A stretch of 64,000 nucleotides of DNA, from NCBI GenBank assembly GCA_903858015.1, contig CAIOGZ010000046.1, forward strand, positions 1 to 64,000. Direction: 5' to 3'. Numbering within the stretch: position 1 is the stretch's first letter; each line of letters opens with the position of its first letter. Of this stretch, positions 46,094-56,500 are shown piece by piece. Source of the DNA: an uncultured cyanobacterium. GTDB taxonomy: Bacteria; Cyanobacteriota; Cyanobacteriia; PCC-6307; Cyanobiaceae. The notes beneath the pieces were generated by a model. It had not been told where the DNA came from. It searched no databases and worked only from the letters and a program-made list of their open reading frames with translations. The position numbers and the translations under genes were made by a program.

Positions 46094-46168
46094 CCCATGG
46101 GGGCCGCCCCGATGGGAACCGCCCCCATGGAGACCGCCCCGATCGGGGCCACCCTCATCGAGCCTCAA
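46094..46168. repeat. 15-base tandem units behind luxR
   Basis: Five consecutive units of the pattern CCGATGGGAACCGCC / CCCATGGAGACCGCC. They lie at the very end of the LuxR gene and in the gap to the YHYH remnant, and show the same 15-base period as the arrays inside genes. Confidence 0.75.
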
Positions 46169-46892
46169 AGCTACGCAGCACAGCATGGAAGCCAAGGCCA
46201 ACCGCACGACGCAGGGCCTTCTGGCGATTGTTGACACCGAGCCGTCGCAATAGATTCACGCTGTAGGTCTGCACGGTGCGTACCGACAGGCCGAGGCGTT
46301 TTGCCGTCTCCTGGTTGCTCAGGCCAAGGGCATAGGCCTCCAGCAATTGGCGATCCCGCAGGCTGAGATGAATGGTGTTTGCATCCCCATTGGCGGGCTG
46401 CTGATTCAGCTCCTCAAAGTGCTGCATGATCGATGGACTGTAATAACTGGTATTGCTGACCACAGCCATGGACATCAATGTGAGGGTGTCTGGGTGGACG
46501 ACAAGATCATGGTCAGCCACAAGGATGGGATGGACTGTGGCGGGATCGAGCGCAGCGAGACTGGTGATGAAAACCACCGTTCTGATCGCTGGATCGATGG
46601 TGCGAACTTGGCGAACCAGCTCGTCTGGGGAGATGTCTGGGAGGTCATCTACGATGATCAGAAGACCTGGTTTCTGCCAGGCGAGGAGTTCCAAGACAGA
46701 AGCGCCAGTGGTGCAGACCCCAAGGCAATCGCGATAGCTGCCACCCATCGCCCGATAAAAGTTGACCAGTTGGAGTTGCCTGCTTGAGGCATAGATCACT
46801 GTGGGCTCAAAGCCAGTGGAGAGACAGGCCAACAAAAATCGGGGTTGAAACCGGCCCGCGGCATTATCAAGTTGACTCGGCAGAAAGATCAT
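46155..46892 (-). CDS. LuxR-family response regulator-like transcription factor
   Basis: 245 residues. The C-terminal 65 form a LuxR-type helix-turn-helix: LSLRDRQLLEAYALGLSNQE, LGLSVRTVQTYSVNLLRRLG. The N-terminal 150 look like a degenerate receiver or PAS-like domain (LLIIVDDLPDISPDELVRQV, TVVFITSLAALDPATV), with an Asp pair and a Thr/Ser-Ser at the right spots. No sensor kinase is adjacent. Target unknown. Confidence 0.8.
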   Translation of the reverse strand: MIFLPSQLDNAAGRFQPRFLLACLSTGFEPTVIYASSRQLQLVNFYRAMGGSYRDCLGVCTTGASVLELLAWQKPGLLIIVDDLPDISPDELVRQVRTIDPAIRTVVFITSLAALDPATVHPILVADHDLVVHPDTLTLMSMAVVSNTSYYSPSIMQHFEELNQQPANGDANTIHLSLRDRQLLEAYALGLSNQETAKRLGLSVRTVQTYSVNLLRRLGVNNRQKALRRAVGLGFHAVLRSFEAR

Positions 46893-47276
46893 ACCCCCGC
46901 GCTAAAAGGCTAAGAACGTGTTATCGACGACTATCGTACCCATCAGCAGGAGCAAGCGCCCAAGAGGCTCCAGGGGCATCGGCGGGGCCCGATGAAGCAC
47001 TTGCGCATGGGAGTCTGCAAAGAGAAAGGAACCGAGTTGCATCAACAGTTTCAAGCATGTTTAAGCTTCGGATTCTATCCGAAATTGATTAAACTTGGTG
47101 ATGCCTGCGCTTGCGTAAATCGCCTCCAATCTTATCGTAACACCCTCTGTTTGCGACTGTGAGCCGCCATGCGGGCCTCCTGCCGGAAGCCCGGCACCAG
47201 CTGCAGCAGGATCCGCTCACCGCTCGCCACCGGCATTACTCCCAGCAGGCCGTCGATCCGCGTCGAGCGGCTAGGG
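46893..47276. other. Gap between luxR and hdeD with a possible coding scrap
   Basis: On the minus strand behind the hdeD stop, one frame reads DGLLGVMPVASGERILLQLV and then ARMAAHSRKQ, which looks like a piece of a protein but has no start. Otherwise no gene or RNA seen. Confidence 0.3.
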
Positions 47277-47903
47277 TCACTGCGGCCGCGGATGGAAGCG
47301 GCTGCTGAAGCAGAGCAGGTCGAAGCCGCTGAACAGGAAACTGATGCCCACCAGCAGCCCGATCACCGAGAGCAGGCCGGCCGGGCCCATGCTGAGGATC
47401 ATGCCCCCGAGCACGAGGGTAACGAGGCCATTGGCCAGCCCCCAGCCCCAGCCCCGGGTGGAGCGGTGGGCCAGGGAGACGAAGGCATTCACCACCTCTT
47501 CGGCTAAAAACACGATGCCAATCGCTGTAGCCAGGGCCTTCACCTGCAGGGCGGCCGGCACGATGCCGGATTTGAACTCGATCACCATCCAGAGGCCGGC
47601 GACCAGAAACAGGGTGGACACCACCAGCCGCCAGAAGCAATACCACCGGCCGAGGCGTTTAGCCCGCAACAGCGTGTCGATCCAGCCCACGATGCCGCCC
47701 ACCAGGAAGGCGATCGCCACCATCAACGTGACCGAAGCGGAGGCCAGCACCGGGAACGCCAGGGCCAATAGCCCGAGCACGATCATGATGATGCCCTCGG
47801 CCTGGGTAAGGCCGCGCAACCGCCCCTCCTCCTCGGCGATGCGATCCTGGCGATCGGGAAGATAATCGTCGTCGGGGGTGTTGAAGGCAGCGCCGGAAGG
47901 CAT
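47277..47903 (-). CDS. HdeD-family (DUF308) membrane protein
   Basis: 208 residues with about six membrane helices in two repeated DUF308 units: GIIMIVLGLLALAFPVLAS with FLVGGIVGWIDTLLRA, then a second unit GLVTLVLGGMILSMGPAGLL. HdeD is linked to acid resistance in E. coli; the role here is open. Clear ATG at 47903. Confidence 0.85.
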   Translation of the reverse strand: MPSGAAFNTPDDDYLPDRQDRIAEEEGRLRGLTQAEGIIMIVLGLLALAFPVLASASVTLMVAIAFLVGGIVGWIDTLLRAKRLGRWYCFWRLVVSTLFLVAGLWMVIEFKSGIVPAALQVKALATAIGIVFLAEEVVNAFVSLAHRSTRGWGWGLANGLVTLVLGGMILSMGPAGLLSVIGLLVGISFLFSGFDLLCFSSRFHPRPQ

Positions 47904-48162
47904 GGTGATCAGTTGATAGCTTTCGATCCAACCTTAGCAGGGATGATGCAGCAAAATGCTGCTCGCCATGGGGTGGGATCAGCGGCATGTTCCGGGATGA
48001 AGATTCCTGGGCTGAGCACAGCCAGCGGTGCGCAACGATCGGCGCTGTCGTATTGACGCAATCGCGCTGATGTGGCCGTAGCGACTCGGCTGGGCTGAAG
48101 CAATCGTGCTAGTTCGGACGTACTGACAGGCTCACGCTGACGCGATCGAGTTCAGAAATGGC

Positions 48163-48369
48163 TCAAAACTTACGCAGTTCCCTGCGGATCTTGAACGAAT
48201 CGCCGGAATGCCACTGGTTGAACAGCAAAATTGGCACGGTGGCTAGCAGCAGCAGGATTGCGGCGCCAACAGCCCAGGAGTTGGCCGGCCGGCTCGCAGG
48301 GGGAAAGGCGCCGGGCCTGGTTGGCTTGGCTCGGCGACGCGGCCGCGATGGCCTGGGGGACCTTGCCAT
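48163..48369 (-). CDS. Possible small membrane protein
   Basis: 68 residues: a basic proline-rich start then one hydrophobic helix SWAVGAAILLLLATVPILLF and a charged tail. Plausible but without family recognition. Codons on the opposite strand look less natural. Confidence 0.35.
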   Translation of the reverse strand: MARSPRPSRPRRRAKPTRPGAFPPASRPANSWAVGAAILLLLATVPILLFNQWHSGDSFKIRRELRKF

Positions 48370-48636
48370 GGCTGGAGGCTGGAGGGCCCAGTTTATTCTT
48401 TAGTCTGGAGCCAATTCGTTGATCTGCTGGCCAGGTCTGGTCCCGAGATCCGCTCCGCTGGCGATCGCGATGCGGCAACCAAACGAACGGGGCGACCGAC
48501 GGGCGGTTGGCCCCCAGGTGTTCTGGCAGGTGTTCTGGGATGCCGCCGCCGCCAGGCGTTTCGCCAATGCTGCGCTGCTGTCCTGCCTCCAGCCCGCCAG
48601 CGCCGCCCTGCCCCGCGCCGCCTGCCCCCCTGGCCG

Positions 48637-50904
48637 ATGAACCGCCGCACCCTGCTGATCCAACTGCTCGGCCTCGGAGGCGCCGCCCTGGGCGCTCCAG
48701 CCCTGGCCAACAGCCCACGCCCCAGCAGCGCAGCGTCGGCGCCTGGAGCGCTGCCGCCGGCCCTGCTTCCGCCTGCCTCGCTGCCGCCGCCAAAACTGCC
48801 GTTCCAACCGGTGCGGGGCCCCATCCCCCTAGCCAGCGATGGCCTCAGCGCCGCCGAGCAACGCCAGCGTTATGGCCGCCTCAGCCTTGAAGATCGGCTG
48901 GTGCTGCCCGAGGGCTACCGCAGCGAGCTGCTGTTGCGCTGGGGCGACCGGCTGGGGGAGGGCCGCTTTGGCTTCAACAACGACTACCTCGCCTTCCTGC
49001 CGATCGCCAAGGATCGGGCCCTGCTCACGGTGAACTTCGAATACATCAGCGCCCGGCCCTGGTGTGCCGGCTACGAAGAGATCAGCGGTGAGGTGTTGCC
49101 CTTCCAGTTCTTGGCCAAGGAGCTGGCCCGCCGCGGCGACAGCGTTGACCTCGCCTCCCTGGCCCCATCCGACCCCCTGCGCCAGCCGCTGCTGGCGGTG
49201 GCCAGCGCCGCCATGGCCGACCTCGGCATCGGCGTGGCCGAACTCCGCCGCGACGCCAGCGGCAGCTGGCGCCACCAACCGGGGCGCTTGGATCGCCGCC
49301 TCAGCGGCCTCACTGGCTGGCAACGGCCGGAGCAGCTGCTGCGCAGCAGCGGACCGGCGGCGGCCGTGTTCCGCCGCCAACAGCGGCTCGGCTACAACGA
49401 CGGCCTCGGCGACCGGGTGATCGGCACCTTCGCCAACTGTGCCGGCGGCCAGACGCCCTGGGGCACGGTGCTATCGGCGGAGGAAAACATCCAAACCCAT
49501 GTGGTGGAAGCGGTCTACGCCGATGGCTCCTCCCCCTCCCCGGCCGAACGGCCGTTCAGCTTCGATGGCGCCCGGCTGGAGGGCCTGGGCAACCCCTTCG
49601 GCCTCGCCGGCAACAAGTACGGCTGGATGGTGGAGATCGATCCGCGCCAACCGGAGCGGCCGGCCGTAAAGCACAGCTGGCTGGGCCGCTATCGCCACGA
49701 GGCGGTGGCCGTCAAGGCCCGGGCCGGTGAGCCCCTGGTGGTGTATTCCGGCTGCGACCGCCACGGCGGCCACCTCTACCGCTTTGTCAGCGCCGCGGTG
49801 ATCCGCGACCCCCAGGATGGCGCCAACTCCCGCCTGCTGGAGCAGGGGCGCCTGGAGGTGGCCCAGTTCCAGCCCGATAGCAGCGGCCGCTGGATCCCAC
49901 TCAGCGCCGCCACCCCCCTGGCGCCGGTTCCCCCCAGCCACTACGGGCGCCATGGCCTCAGCCAGGCCTGCCTGCTGCCCCACAGCGATCGCCGCCGCGC
50001 CGGCGCCGAGGCCCTTCAGAGCGATCAAGACCTGCAGGCCTACCTGGGCCGCTACCGCCGCCTCGCCGACCTCTACCCCGGCGGGGGCGAAACCCAGATG
50101 GGGGCGATTTTGATCGATGCCCACCTGGCCGCCAACGCCGTGGGCGCCACCGCCACCGCCCGGCCCGAAGACACCGAACTGGATCCGCTGCAAGGCGATC
50201 TGCTGATCACCTTCACCGCCGGCGGCTCCGATGGGGAGGGCCGCGCCGATCCGGCCATCTTCCGGGGGCCGGCCGGCGAAAGCAGCTGGCCCTACGGCTG
50301 GGTGATGCGGCTCGAGGATGGGCCGGCGGCGGCCTCTGCCGCCGGTGGCAACTTCCGCTGGCGGATGGTGGCCACCGGCGGCACCCCCTGGCAAGGCGGC
50401 CTCGGCTTCGCCAACCCCGACAACCTGGCCATCGACCGCCGCGGCAACGTCTGGCTGGTCACGGATCGCTCCACCAGCAGCAGCGAGCTTGATGTCTTCG
50501 GCAATAACAGCTGCTGGCTGTTACCCGCCAGCGGCACCACCGGCTCTGGCACCGCCGCCGCTGGCACCGCCGCCGCTGGCGCCGACCCATCTGGCACCGG
50601 TGCCACCGAGGCCCTGCTGTTCGCCACCGGACCGATGGAGTGCGAACTCACCGGCCCCTGCTTCGACGGCGACGAAACCACCCTGTTCCTCGCCGTCCAA
50701 CACCCTGGCGAAGACAACGCCGCCCACCTGCCAGGCCGGGAGGAGTTCCAGGCCCACCAACTTCAAGACCGCGACGGCCGGCCGTTCGAGCAACTGCGGC
50801 GGGTGCCGCTGGGATCGAACTGGCCGTCGGGGGTTGCCGGGCGGACGCCCCGGCCGGCCGTTGTCGCAATCCGCCGCAACGATGGCGCGGCTCTGCTCGG
50901 TTAA
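48637..50904 (+). CDS. phoX: PhoX-family alkaline phosphatase (DUF839)
   Basis: A 755-residue PhoX phosphatase that releases phosphate from esters outside the cell. Tat-type signal: MNRRTLLIQLLGLGGAALGA. Conserved segments include FGFNNDYLAFLPI, NCAGGQTPWGTVLSAEEN, WLGRYRHEAVAV, YSGCDRHGGHLYRFVS, FANPDNLAIDRRGNVWLVTD and LFLAVQHPGED. PhoX enzymes use calcium and iron. A Gly-Thr-Ala linker (GTAAAGTAAAG) near 635-655 comes from 15-base repeats. A Pho regulator site upstream was not identified. AgrE follows 79 bases after its stop. Confidence 0.92.
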   Translation: MNRRTLLIQLLGLGGAALGAPALANSPRPSSAASAPGALPPALLPPASLPPPKLPFQPVRGPIPLASDGLSAAEQRQRYGRLSLEDRLVLPEGYRSELLLRWGDRLGEGRFGFNNDYLAFLPIAKDRALLTVNFEYISARPWCAGYEEISGEVLPFQFLAKELARRGDSVDLASLAPSDPLRQPLLAVASAAMADLGIGVAELRRDASGSWRHQPGRLDRRLSGLTGWQRPEQLLRSSGPAAAVFRRQQRLGYNDGLGDRVIGTFANCAGGQTPWGTVLSAEENIQTHVVEAVYADGSSPSPAERPFSFDGARLEGLGNPFGLAGNKYGWMVEIDPRQPERPAVKHSWLGRYRHEAVAVKARAGEPLVVYSGCDRHGGHLYRFVSAAVIRDPQDGANSRLLEQGRLEVAQFQPDSSGRWIPLSAATPLAPVPPSHYGRHGLSQACLLPHSDRRRAGAEALQSDQDLQAYLGRYRRLADLYPGGGETQMGAILIDAHLAANAVGATATARPEDTELDPLQGDLLITFTAGGSDGEGRADPAIFRGPAGESSWPYGWVMRLEDGPAAASAAGGNFRWRMVATGGTPWQGGLGFANPDNLAIDRRGNVWLVTDRSTSSSELDVFGNNSCWLLPASGTTGSGTAAAGTAAAGADPSGTGATEALLFATGPMECELTGPCFDGDETTLFLAVQHPGEDNAAHLPGREEFQAHQLQDRDGRPFEQLRRVPLGSNWPSGVAGRTPRPAVVAIRRNDGAALLG
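50533..50607. repeat. Five 15-base tandem repeats inside phoX
   Basis: Five units beginning GGCACC, including two perfect GGCACCGCCGCCGCT copies, each 15 bases, read as GT-type pentapeptides in a linker near the C-terminus. Confidence 0.85.
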
Positions 50905-50983
50905 GGCCCGGCAGCGGGTGCGCCATGGACCATGCCAGGGCCAGATCCAGGCCACGATCACCGCCAACTTGTGCGGTGCTGTT

Positions 50984-53359
50984 GTGATCAGCGAGCCCCG
51001 ATTCCTGATGTGCGAGCCCGTCTATTACGACGTGGACTACGTGATCAATCCCTGGATGGAGGGCAACCTGCACCGCTCCTCCAAGCCCCGGGCCAGGGCC
51101 GAATGGGAAGGGCTGCGGCAGCTGTTGGCGCAGCGGTCCCAGGTGGAGCTGATCGCCGCCGAGCCGGGGCTGCCCGATCTGGTGTTCACCGCCAATGCCG
51201 GCGTGCTGGTGGACAACACGGTGGTGGTGTCGCGCTTTTTCCACCCCGAGCGGCAGGGGGAGGAGCCCTGCTTCCAGCGCTGGTTTGAGCAGCAGGGCTA
51301 CCGGGTGGAGCTGTTGCCGCCCGATCTGCCCTTTGAGGGGGCCGGCGATGCCCTGCTCGATCGCGCTGGCGGTTGGCTGTGGGCGGGCTATGGCTTCCGC
51401 TCCGAACTCGATGCCCACGCCTATCTGGCCCGCTGGCTGCAGCTGGAGGTGTTGTCGTTACGGCTGATCGATCAGCGCTTTTACCACCTCGATACCTGCT
51501 TTTGCCCGCTCAGCGATGGCAGCCTGCTCTACTACCCACCTGCCTTCGACTCCTATTCCAATCGGCTGATCGAGCGGCGGGTGCCGGCCGAGCAGCGCCT
51601 GGTGGTGGGGGAGGCCGATGCCCTGGCCTTTGCCTGCAACGCCGTCAATGTGGGCCGCAGCGTGATCCTCAACCAGGCCAGCGCCGAGCTGAGGCGGCAG
51701 CTGGAGGGGCGGGGCTTTGAGCTGGTCGAAACGCCCCTGGCCGAGTTCCTCAAGGCCGGCGGCGCCGCCAAATGCCTCACCTTGAAACTCGATGAACCCC
51801 GCCCCGCCGCTGCCACCGGAGCAACCAGCGAGGCAGCCGGCGGTGTACCCGTTGGGGCCACCAGCGGTGTAGCCGTTGGGGCCACCAGCGGGGCCAGGGA
51901 CAGCGAAGCCAGGGGAAGCGAAGCCAAGGGAAGCGAAGCCAAGGGAAGCGAAGCCAAGGGAAGCGGGGGCCTCCCCAGCCAAACCCGCACCATCCGGCTC
52001 GAGGGCCACCTGCTCGATTCCGGCCTGATCAACCAGGCCCTCGATCGGATCGTGGAGGGGGGCGGCAGCTTCCAGGTGCTCGACTTCGCCCTCGGACAAC
52101 AGCGCCACAGCCCCTCGAGCGCCTCGATCCGGGTCAGCGCCCCCGATGCCGCCGTGCTGGCCGATCTGATGGCGCGGCTGATTGAACTCGGCGCCCAGGC
52201 CAGCCTGGAGCAGGAGTGCGACGCCGCCTTGGCCCCGGTCGAGCAGGCGGGGGTGGCGCCCGACGCCTTCTACGTGAGCACGATCTATGCCACCGAAGTG
52301 CGGCTGCGGGGCCAGTGGTGGCCGGTGGGGCGGCAACGCATGGATGGCGCCCTGGTGGTGCGGCAGGCGCCGGAGGGCGGCGGCGAGGCCCCCCAGGTCG
52401 AATGCCGCTTGCTGAGGCAGCTGCGGGTGGGGGATCAGGTGGTGGTGGGGGTGGAGGGCATCCGCAGCCAGCGCCGCGATCCAGCCCGGGGGCAGCGCGA
52501 AACGGGGTTCAACTTCATGGCGGCGGGGGTGTCGAGTGAGCGGCACGTGGAGCTGGTGGTGGAGCAGATCGCCTGGGAGCTGCGCCGCATCCGTGAACGC
52601 GGCGGCAAGGTGGTGGTGGTCGCCGGTCCGGTGGTGATCCACACCGGCGGCGGCGGCCACCTGGCCCAGCTGATTCGCCACAACTTCGTGCAGGCGCTGC
52701 TGGGCGGCAACGCCATCGCCGTGCACGATGTGGAGCAGGCCCTGATGGGCACATCCCTGGGGCTGGACCTGCGCCAGGGGGTGGCGGTGCAGGGCGGCCA
52801 TCGCCACCACCTGCAGGCGATCAACACGATCCGCCGATGCGGCGGTTTGGCGGCTGCGGTGGAGCAGGGGGTGCTCAACGAGGGCATCTTCCACGCCTGC
52901 GTGCAGCAGGGTGTGCCGTTTGTGCTGGCGGGCTCGATCCGCGACGACGGCCCGCTGCCGGATACGGAAATGGACCTGATCCGCGCCCAGGAGGCCTACG
53001 CCGAAGCATTGGTGGGGGCCGATCTGGTGTTGATGCTGTCCTCGATGCTGCATTCGATCGGCGTCGGCAACATGACGCCAGCAGGGGTGACGTTGGTGTG
53101 TGTCGACATCAACCCGGCGGTGGTGACCAAATTGAGCGACCGCGGCTCGCTTGAATCAATCGGCGTGGTTACGGATGTGGGGCTGTTCCTCAGCTTGCTG
53201 GTGCAGCACCTCGGCCTGCTGAAACCAAGCCATCGAAAAGAAGATCCGAACGAAGATCCGAAGGAAGATGCGAAAGAAGATCCGAAAGAAGATGCGAAGG
53301 GAACCCAGACCTCGCACCCTGTGAATCCTGAGCCAACCATGGCCGCTGCGCCGGGCTAA
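50984..53359 (+). CDS. agrE: Arginine dihydrolase / ornithine cyclodeaminase fusion (AgrE/ArgZ)
   Basis: A 791-residue enzyme that hydrolyses arginine to ornithine plus ammonia (N-terminal half) and turns ornithine to proline (C-terminal half), as in cyanobacterial AgrE/ArgZ. With the start at GTG 50984, Asn22, Asn71, His168 and Cys264 fall at the catalytic positions known for Synechocystis ArgZ. Other motifs: PFEGAGDALLD, LDTCFCPLSDG, VAPDAFYVSTIYATEVR, VVIHTGGGGHLAQLIRHN, MLSSMLHSIGVGNM. A 55-residue insertion of repeats (about 285-330) separates the halves, and an acidic repeat tail follows residue 745. A longer upstream frame is rejected. Confidence 0.92.
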   Translation: MISEPRFLMCEPVYYDVDYVINPWMEGNLHRSSKPRARAEWEGLRQLLAQRSQVELIAAEPGLPDLVFTANAGVLVDNTVVVSRFFHPERQGEEPCFQRWFEQQGYRVELLPPDLPFEGAGDALLDRAGGWLWAGYGFRSELDAHAYLARWLQLEVLSLRLIDQRFYHLDTCFCPLSDGSLLYYPPAFDSYSNRLIERRVPAEQRLVVGEADALAFACNAVNVGRSVILNQASAELRRQLEGRGFELVETPLAEFLKAGGAAKCLTLKLDEPRPAAATGATSEAAGGVPVGATSGVAVGATSGARDSEARGSEAKGSEAKGSEAKGSGGLPSQTRTIRLEGHLLDSGLINQALDRIVEGGGSFQVLDFALGQQRHSPSSASIRVSAPDAAVLADLMARLIELGAQASLEQECDAALAPVEQAGVAPDAFYVSTIYATEVRLRGQWWPVGRQRMDGALVVRQAPEGGGEAPQVECRLLRQLRVGDQVVVGVEGIRSQRRDPARGQRETGFNFMAAGVSSERHVELVVEQIAWELRRIRERGGKVVVVAGPVVIHTGGGGHLAQLIRHNFVQALLGGNAIAVHDVEQALMGTSLGLDLRQGVAVQGGHRHHLQAINTIRRCGGLAAAVEQGVLNEGIFHACVQQGVPFVLAGSIRDDGPLPDTEMDLIRAQEAYAEALVGADLVLMLSSMLHSIGVGNMTPAGVTLVCVDINPAVVTKLSDRGSLESIGVVTDVGLFLSLLVQHLGLLKPSHRKEDPNEDPKEDAKEDPKEDAKGTQTSHPVNPEPTMAAAPG
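51842..51971. repeat. Tandem repeats between the two AgrE domains
   Basis: Two 24-base units beginning GGTGTAC/GCCGTTGG are followed by five 15-base units of the AGGGAAGCGAAGCCA kind, two of them identical. They are read as VGATSGVA and SEAKG peptides. Confidence 0.88.
53225..53300. repeat. 12-base tandem repeats in the AgrE C-terminal tail
   Basis: About five units GAAGATCCGAAA/G (12 bases) give a KEDPKEDA tail. The tail is absent from typical AgrE. Confidence 0.8.
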
Positions 53360-53590
53360 GCGTTCAGCGCGATTCAGCCGAGCCAGCCAAAGCCCACCAG
53401 CACGAACAACAAATCAATAATCTTTGCGGCTCGTTGCTGCACTCCTGCTGTGCCAACCCGGCTGCACCCGCCAGCCCCATCCCACCCGGAGACCTGGTGA
53501 CACCGTATAGGTTTATGACATTAGATATCCAGTGAAGACCCTAGCGCATACCCCGGCTAACATGGGGGCAAACACTACTAACTAGCGACC

Positions 53591-56500
53591 ATGGCTCCAG
53601 CCTACCCCTATACCAATCCCAATCAAGACCCCAGCTGGAAGCACAATAAAGACCCCGACAACGAGCCCCAGGGCAAAGCCAGCCCCGAGCCCGACCAAGA
53701 AGATCCAAGCAAGTGCTCCGAAGCGGGCCATATCGGCCTTGCCTTCTCCGGGGGAGGCTATCGGGCTGCCGCCTATTCCCTGGGCACGATGGCCTTACTG
53801 CAGGACCTCAAGCTACTGGGCAAAACAAGGGTTTTGTCTGGCGTGTCCGGTGGCTCGCTGGCCGTGGGCGCCTATCTTTGCGGCAAGGCAGGCTCGGGGG
53901 CAAAATCAGAACAGGAGTTTGACTTCTATAGGAGTGTTTATACCCCATTAATGCAAGAAATGGATAGCGAAGATTTTGCCGCCGCCTTCGTCAGCCTACC
54001 GCGGCTGCTGCAGGGCCAGAAACTGATCCTCCGCGCCGCCGATGCCACCCAGGCCTTAATGAGCAGGCTCTTGGGCGAGCCGGCCAGTTTCGGCAGCGAG
54101 CGCCTCACAACGATGCTAAGCAACTCAAATCTTTCCCCCGACTACGCCTTCTTCAACACAACCAACATCAGCTCGCTGGATCTGTTTCGCTTTGGAATCC
54201 AGAAGGGCAGAGTTGCTACACCCGATGGCCAGGGTGATGGTGATAGCACGAGTGATGGTGACACCAAGGGCGGCAGGCCCGGCGTCGCAAAGCCCGCCGC
54301 GCCCGCTACTGCATCGACTGCATACATCTTAAATCGCTACCTTCTGCGGCCCGATGCGCGTGGAGTCGGCGCAGATCTTCGCGACCACGCCAAGCTATTG
54401 CGCATCGGAGATTGCATCGCTTCTTCCTATGCTTTTCCCGGCGGGTTTGATCCGCTGATTTTTCCCTATGACTTTTTCCGGCCAGAGGAGCGCTACCCCG
54501 GCCAGGATGGGGCTTCAGCGAAGGAAGCCTTCTCCGATTCACTGATCTGTGATCAAAAACCCTACATCGCCTTTCTCGATGGGGGCCTCTACGACAATCT
54601 CGGCCTGGCCAGTGTCGAAGATATCCGAGCCTTCCTGGCTCGCAAGGCCCAGGAAAACGACAGGATCAAGCCGATTCGTTATGTGATTGCCACCGATGTT
54701 GATAACATCAATCCCGCCAATAGTGCCTACAGGGAGCCCAGCCTGGAGCGCAGCCTCGCATCTCACGCCCAATCAAAGTCGCCAACCCAATGGGCGTCGC
54801 CAACCCAATCGCCGTGGGAGGCCGAAGCCGGCTCCCGGAGCAGCAGGTCGCTGATCCACAACCCAGCCGCCGCCGAGCAGCCGAGCCCCAGCCTGCGCCG
54901 CCCCGCCCGCCTGGCCCTGCGCAAGATCTCCCTGCCCCTGGCCCTGCTGCTGGGGGCGCTACTGGGGGTGGGCGCGGCTTTCTTGCTGACCTGGGTTCTT
55001 GGTCAGGGCGCGGCTTTCTTGCTCGCCGGGCTGCTGGGGCAGGCCGATGCGACGCTCCAGCTGGGCCTGGCGAGCCAGGTGTTGCAGCGAGCGGCGGTCG
55101 CCCTGGGGATCGGCTTTGTGGTCGCCCTGGGGATCGGCTTGGGGCTGGTGGGGCTCCTGCTCTGGCTGGGCTGGCGGCGGCTGGGCTGGCGGAGGCTGGG
55201 GCGCAGCGGCTGGCTCAGCGGCGGGATCAGCGGCAGGATCAACGCCATCAAGCGCTGGTGGGCTGCGGTCAAGCAGGGGGCTGGTCTGCAGCCAAGGCAG
55301 TCCTCCCAGCCTGGCCCCGCCTGGACCATGCAGCTGGGGCTGAGCAAAAGCTTCCAGAGCGGTTCGATCGACCTGGATCCCTTCGCTGTGCTGAGGCAAT
55401 TCCTGGGGCAACTGGTGCGCAGTGCCGATCCCGCTCCCCAGGTGGGGGCCTTGAAGACAGCCTTGATTGAGCGCCGGCTGGGCCAACTGGGACCGGCATT
55501 CAGCGGCTACTTGAAGCGCACCCGTTCACTCACCTATGGGTTTTTGGAGCAGTCCTATGCCCAGAAGCGGCAGCAAGCGGCCAACCAAAACCCTGCCAAG
55601 CCAGGCGATCCGGAGCACTGCCTCAGCCCGGAGCACTGCCATTTGATTCGCAACATGATCTTTGAACTGATCCCTGGACCCGATCTGGATCCAGACCGTG
55701 CAGCCAACCTGATCACATTGCCGGTCAAGGAATTCGAACTGCATCGCCAGGCTGAGCCGCTGCCGCCGATCATGCGGAAATTGCGGCATGCCGAGCTTGT
55801 GGTTGAGCTGATCGAGGCGATCGAGGCGAACAAGACAATCAAGGCGATCAGCACGAACAAGGCGATCGACCGGCCGCCGGGGAATCTCGGCGGCCAGCAT
55901 CCAGCCCCGATCGCTGGGCAGCGGCTGGAGCTGGCGCGGGAGTTGATCTGGGATGATCCTGATTTCGACCGGATTAGCAGCGATTTAAATAGTAAGCAAG
56001 TGGCATCAATCTGGAGATGGTTAAACGCCAAGCTTGTCTTTGAACCGGGCCATGTCAACCCTCAGCCAGCTTGCGCGGCTCCTTCAGCAGAGCCCATCAG
56101 CAAACTTGTTGATACGGTGCTCCAGGGCCTGGAGGGGGCAAAAAGGGAGGGCCTCAGCAATGGCTATGGGAGTGGCGATGGGAGTGGCGATGGCGATGGG
56201 AATGGCAATGGCGATGGCGATGACACCGACACTGGGCTAGAGCGAGAGCTGCGTGAGCGTTGCACCGTCAAGCTTGGCGATACCGCCGATAGCTATTCCT
56301 GGATACCACTAATCTGCGAAATGGCCACCAACCTCAGCACCACCCTCTGGGCGCGCGGATTCCGCTGGTATGCCATGAATAAGCTGGAAGATCAGCAGAT
56401 CATCGAACCGGGAGGCTGGTATTCCTATCGGCCGACCCCGGCCGAACTTCGCGGCAGAGTTTTACTGGATTTGGGGAAAAATAGCCATGCCGCCTTGAGG

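Noticed and set aside
47277-47646. Overlapping minus-strand frame in hdeD
   Set aside because: It is the shifted frame of the clear DUF308 protein.
50318-50983. N-terminal extension of AgrE into phoX
   Set aside because: Catalytic residue numbering fits a start at 50984, and the extension overlaps phoX in another frame.
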